Below are positions 40,992 to 42,862 of a DNA stretch of 42,862 bases, piece by piece. The position numbers were made by a program, and so were the translations under genes. The DNA is taken from contig DYJD01000045.1 of NCBI GenBank assembly GCA_020723325.1, positions 1 to 42,862 on the forward strand, in the 5' to 3' direction. The number at the start of each line of letters is the position of its first letter. Position 1 is the first letter of the stretch. The notes under the pieces are model-generated. The model saw nothing but the letters and a program-made list of their open reading frames with translations, ran no database searches and was not told where the DNA came from. The stretch is from Desulfosudis oleivorans (GTDB taxonomy: Bacteria; Desulfobacterota; Desulfobacteria; Desulfobacterales; SURF-7).

Positions 40992-41579
40992 TTATTTTCC
41001 AACCCATAATCTGAAAGAAGTTTTAGTTTTTTTTATAAAAATCAAATCACCAACTGAGCAAAATCGATTTAGCCCCGCCAATTTTAGAGTAAATTTTGTT
41101 ATGTCCTTTCTGGGTATGCCAAAATAAAATTTATAATATTCAACTTGGGATGGATGCCGCTTACCAACATGAGTGTATGTATAATTTAAAGTATCTGAAT
41201 ACTCAGAAATTCGATAATTACTTTGCTTGTACTTGTAAGGTGAGATGGTTGTAGATATATTATCATCCAAAAATATTGAAACATCAGATATTGATAAAAC
41301 CTTTTCCGCTGAATTTCCTTCTATAGCCATATCAATGGCTAATTCATGTTCATGCGCAGAGTCGCTCCATGCTTCAAACGGAATAATACAACTCCACCCC
41401 TTGATAGGTACATATTCAATCTCATATCTATAATTACCACAGGCACCACTATTTTCAGCGCACTCGATAACAGTTGGCCGATCTATCGTGGGGCAGCCAT
41501 AACATGAAATTGCCGTTATAATTGGAATTATAGCTTTTAATCGAAATAAATATACAAATAAGCTTTTTATATTCTTCAT
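40992..41579 (-). CDS. Hypothetical exported protein, possible lipoprotein
   Basis: A 195-residue protein I do not recognise. Residues 8-27 are hydrophobic (FVYLFRLKAIIPIITAISCY); Cys26 or Cys29 could be a lipid-anchor site, though neither fits a good lipobox. The rest is beta-rich with a pair of Cys early in the mature part (IECAENSGACGNYRYEIEYV) and no known motif. Its ATG follows the stop of the upstream gene at once (TGA-ATG), so the two are translationally coupled. With the gene at 42005 they form a three-gene minus-strand set; an immunity or accessory role is possible but unproven. AT-rich. Confidence 0.6.
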   Translation of the reverse strand: MKNIKSLFVYLFRLKAIIPIITAISCYGCPTIDRPTVIECAENSGACGNYRYEIEYVPIKGWSCIIPFEAWSDSAHEHELAIDMAIEGNSAEKVLSISDVSIFLDDNISTTISPYKYKQSNYRISEYSDTLNYTYTHVGKRHPSQVEYYKFYFGIPRKDITKFTLKLAGLNRFCSVGDLIFIKKTKTSFRLWVGK

Positions 41580-41936
41580 TCATTTAAGCTCCATGGCATT
41601 AATAATTGCAAATTCATTCATTCCGGGTTCGTAATTATACTCAACTACAACGGATTGATTATTATCAAAAGAACGTTCTAATAGGGTCGAAATATGATTA
41701 TTATGATCGGCTAAGACGTGATTATAATTTGAATAGTCAATTACAGTGATACTGAATATTTTATTAGGTTCAGAATCTATAATGACAGTAATTTTTTTAT
41801 TAGGTTTTACATTAAAATTCTCATGGATTCGTAAAAAGATTAGTTTACCGCTTGCTTGCTTTATTTCTGCGTGAACGGAATTAGATAGATATATTAAAAG
41901 AATGCATGTTAAAAGACATATGCATAAATATCTCAT
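41580..41936 (-). CDS. Hypothetical small exported protein
   Basis: A 118-residue protein with a clear signal peptide (LCICLLTCILLIYLSNSVHA, cleavage after VHA). The mature 95 residues are beta-rich with no recognised motif: KKITVIIDSEPNKIFSITVI, then a polar NHVLADHNNHIS loop and a final VVVEYNYEPGMNEFAIIN. Size and layout suggest a small Ig-like sandwich. Directly coupled to the next gene; 68 bases after the gene at 42005. Confidence 0.6.
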   Translation of the reverse strand: MRYLCICLLTCILLIYLSNSVHAEIKQASGKLIFLRIHENFNVKPNKKITVIIDSEPNKIFSITVIDYSNYNHVLADHNNHISTLLERSFDNNQSVVVEYNYEPGMNEFAIINAMELK

Positions 41937-42004
41937 GGCCTCGCTTCCACTTTACAGAATAGAATTAAACTCAGAATGGTAATCCACTATTATTGCCCGA
42001 AAAA

Positions 42005-42814
42005 CTAATCTAGTTCTGGTTTTATCATCTCATTTTCAAAACAAGCGCATTTTATTGCCCAAAATTTAAGATAGGATTTAAAATTATCCGCTGTAAATTG
42101 CTTAGCTGCTTCAACTCTTTTGTTATACTCAAATGAAGATTGCGAAAGACGTTGAATAGGTTCAACGCCCATACCCGGGTGATATTCTGGAGGAGGTTTT
42201 ATTGGACTACCTGTGATTGACCATGATGCTGGCAAAAAGGTCCTATCATATGGATTACCAATAGGTCCATCTACACTATAGCTGCCTTCGGAATAATAAG
42301 ATTCACCAACAACACGGCCCATATCATAAACTCTTCGATATTTGACTGTAAAGCTAATGCCATGGCCATAATAATCTTGCCAGGAGTGCGATAATAAGCC
42401 AAGAGACTCTATAGCCAATAAACACTTATTACATGATGGGGTTTCTAAAAAACCTTCAAAATTATTGACTTCTTCTTTCAAATATTTACCATAGTTATCC
42501 GCCATCTCAATTCTCATATTATAGAAGGTTTCATTTCCAGTAAGAAAATGTCTATCATGTAGACTGCCATTTCTTTTATCTTGACGAACATTACCATTTA
42601 ATATCTTTTTTAAAATCGCCTCGGTATCTTTGATTTCCGGTTTCAAAGAAGTAACTGATAAGGAAAATGCATCTGTAGTTATTGATTCATGCGCATCGGG
42701 GTCGCCAAGGCATCGGGGTCGCACCAAGTGAACAGGCAGATATTTTGGGATTAATGATTCAAAAGTATGTATTATCTTGACCGATATCGTTGTTTTTAAC
42801 CCCAAAAGCTGCAT
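42005..42814 (-). CDS. Zinc phospholipase C/HET-C-like domain protein, 5' end uncertain
   Basis: 269 residues from the first ATG in the window, but the frame stays open to the window edge at 42862, so the true start may lie outside. Likely metal ligands: His42 in DPDAHESITTDAF, His86/His89 in SLHDRHFLTGNE, and His143-x3-Asp147-x3-His151 in LLSHSWQDYYGHG. The order H-x-x-I-T-x-x-A, then H-x-x-x-D-x-x-x-H, is that of zinc-dependent phospholipase C, S1/P1-like and HET-C-like domains, which also occur as toxin tips. The first 31 residues are encoded by the 86-bp repeat, and there is no signal peptide, so this N terminus may be artificial or a cassette junction. Two exported proteins follow on the same strand. 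Confidence 0.55.
   Translation of the reverse strand: MQLLGLKTTISVKIIHTFESLIPKYLPVHLVRPRCLGDPDAHESITTDAFSLSVTSLKPEIKDTEAILKKILNGNVRQDKRNGSLHDRHFLTGNETFYNMRIEMADNYGKYLKEEVNNFEGFLETPSCNKCLLAIESLGLLSHSWQDYYGHGISFTVKYRRVYDMGRVVGESYYSEGSYSVDGPIGNPYDRTFLPASWSITGSPIKPPPEYHPGMGVEPIQRLSQSSFEYNKRVEAAKQFTADNFKSYLKFWAIKCACFENEMIKPELD
42722..42807. repeat. 86-bp perfect direct repeat, copy 2
   Basis: Identical to 40386-40471. Next to it the GCATCGGGGTCGC motif is duplicated in tandem (42697-42723). This copy lies inside the reading frame of the HxxxDxxxH protein and supplies its N terminus; copy 1 lies in non-coding DNA. Confidence 0.95.
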
Positions 42815-42862
42815 CCAATACCGTTTTAGAATATCGATCCGCCCATGCCGACAGCCACAAAA

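Noticed and set aside
40855-41127. 90-residue plus-strand frame
   Set aside because: Antisense to the exported protein at 40992-41579 over half its length and otherwise low-complexity Phe/Ser/Lys.
1-42862. CRISPR arrays, tRNA or rRNA genes, complete insertion sequences
   Set aside because: No regularly spaced repeats, cloverleaf-like sequence, rRNA blocks or transposase frames were seen on either strand.

Overview
The window looks like a chromosomal segment of a Desulfobacterota-type (former deltaproteobacterial) bacterium. This is inferred from the split glycine decarboxylase (gcvPA/gcvPB), the GC-rich backbone, the secreted lipases with foldases, the giant hybrid sensor kinase and a probable UGA-encoded selenoprotein. 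No 16S or other species marker is present, so the assignment is tentative.

Left part (1-22100, GC-rich, all plus strand except one tiny gene). A palindromic dispersed repeat opens the window. It is followed by a nucleotidyltransferase-like gene with a 52-residue companion, then a compact, largely overlapping operon gcvT-gcvH-gcvPA-gcvPB-lipB-lipA-ACT protein. This operon makes the glycine cleavage T, H and P proteins and the enzymes that lipoylate H; the L protein is not in the window. Next come a terminator, a 33-residue lysine-rich protein on the minus strand, a LEA14-like lipoprotein, trmO, a YdjM-like membrane protein, an orphan PAS/GAF histidine kinase, a CNT nucleoside transporter with a strong sigma-70 promoter, a small exported Sm-like protein, a 1984-residue alpha-2-macroglobulin and an exported papain-like protease with a CARDB tail.

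Middle part (22100-37240, mostly minus strand). A frameshifted TPR gene is followed by two separate lipase/foldase pairs. The first (23282-26428) is AT-rich and looks foreign; the second (28622-30589) matches the backbone. Between them lie DUF2845, DUF2752 and a small membrane protein. Downstream of these are a NarL-type response regulator and a 1916-residue kinase-like/AAA/GAF/histidine kinase whose kinase domain appears to be dead. Both lipase promoter regions carry two TAGGG-TTTT-CC boxes spaced 22-23 bp, with a -10-like hexamer about 35 bases from the start of the proximal box. A third box precedes a gene relic at 37482-37688. The adjacent two-component system is the obvious candidate regulator.

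Right part (37240-42862, AT-rich accessory region). It holds a second copy of the palindromic repeat, a Phd/RelE toxin-antitoxin pair, a C-GCAxxG-C-C family protein with an in-frame UGA exactly at a conserved Cys position (probable selenocysteine), an internally shortened VOC protein, a VanZ-like protein, and an 86-bp perfect direct repeat. The repeat pair flanks two exported hypothetical proteins and a protein with an HxxxDxxxH (zinc phospholipase/HET-C-like) motif that runs to the window edge.

The most interesting items are the shared tandem promoter box linking the lipases to the hybrid kinase system, and the probable selenoprotein. I saw no tRNA, rRNA, CRISPR array or complete insertion sequence.
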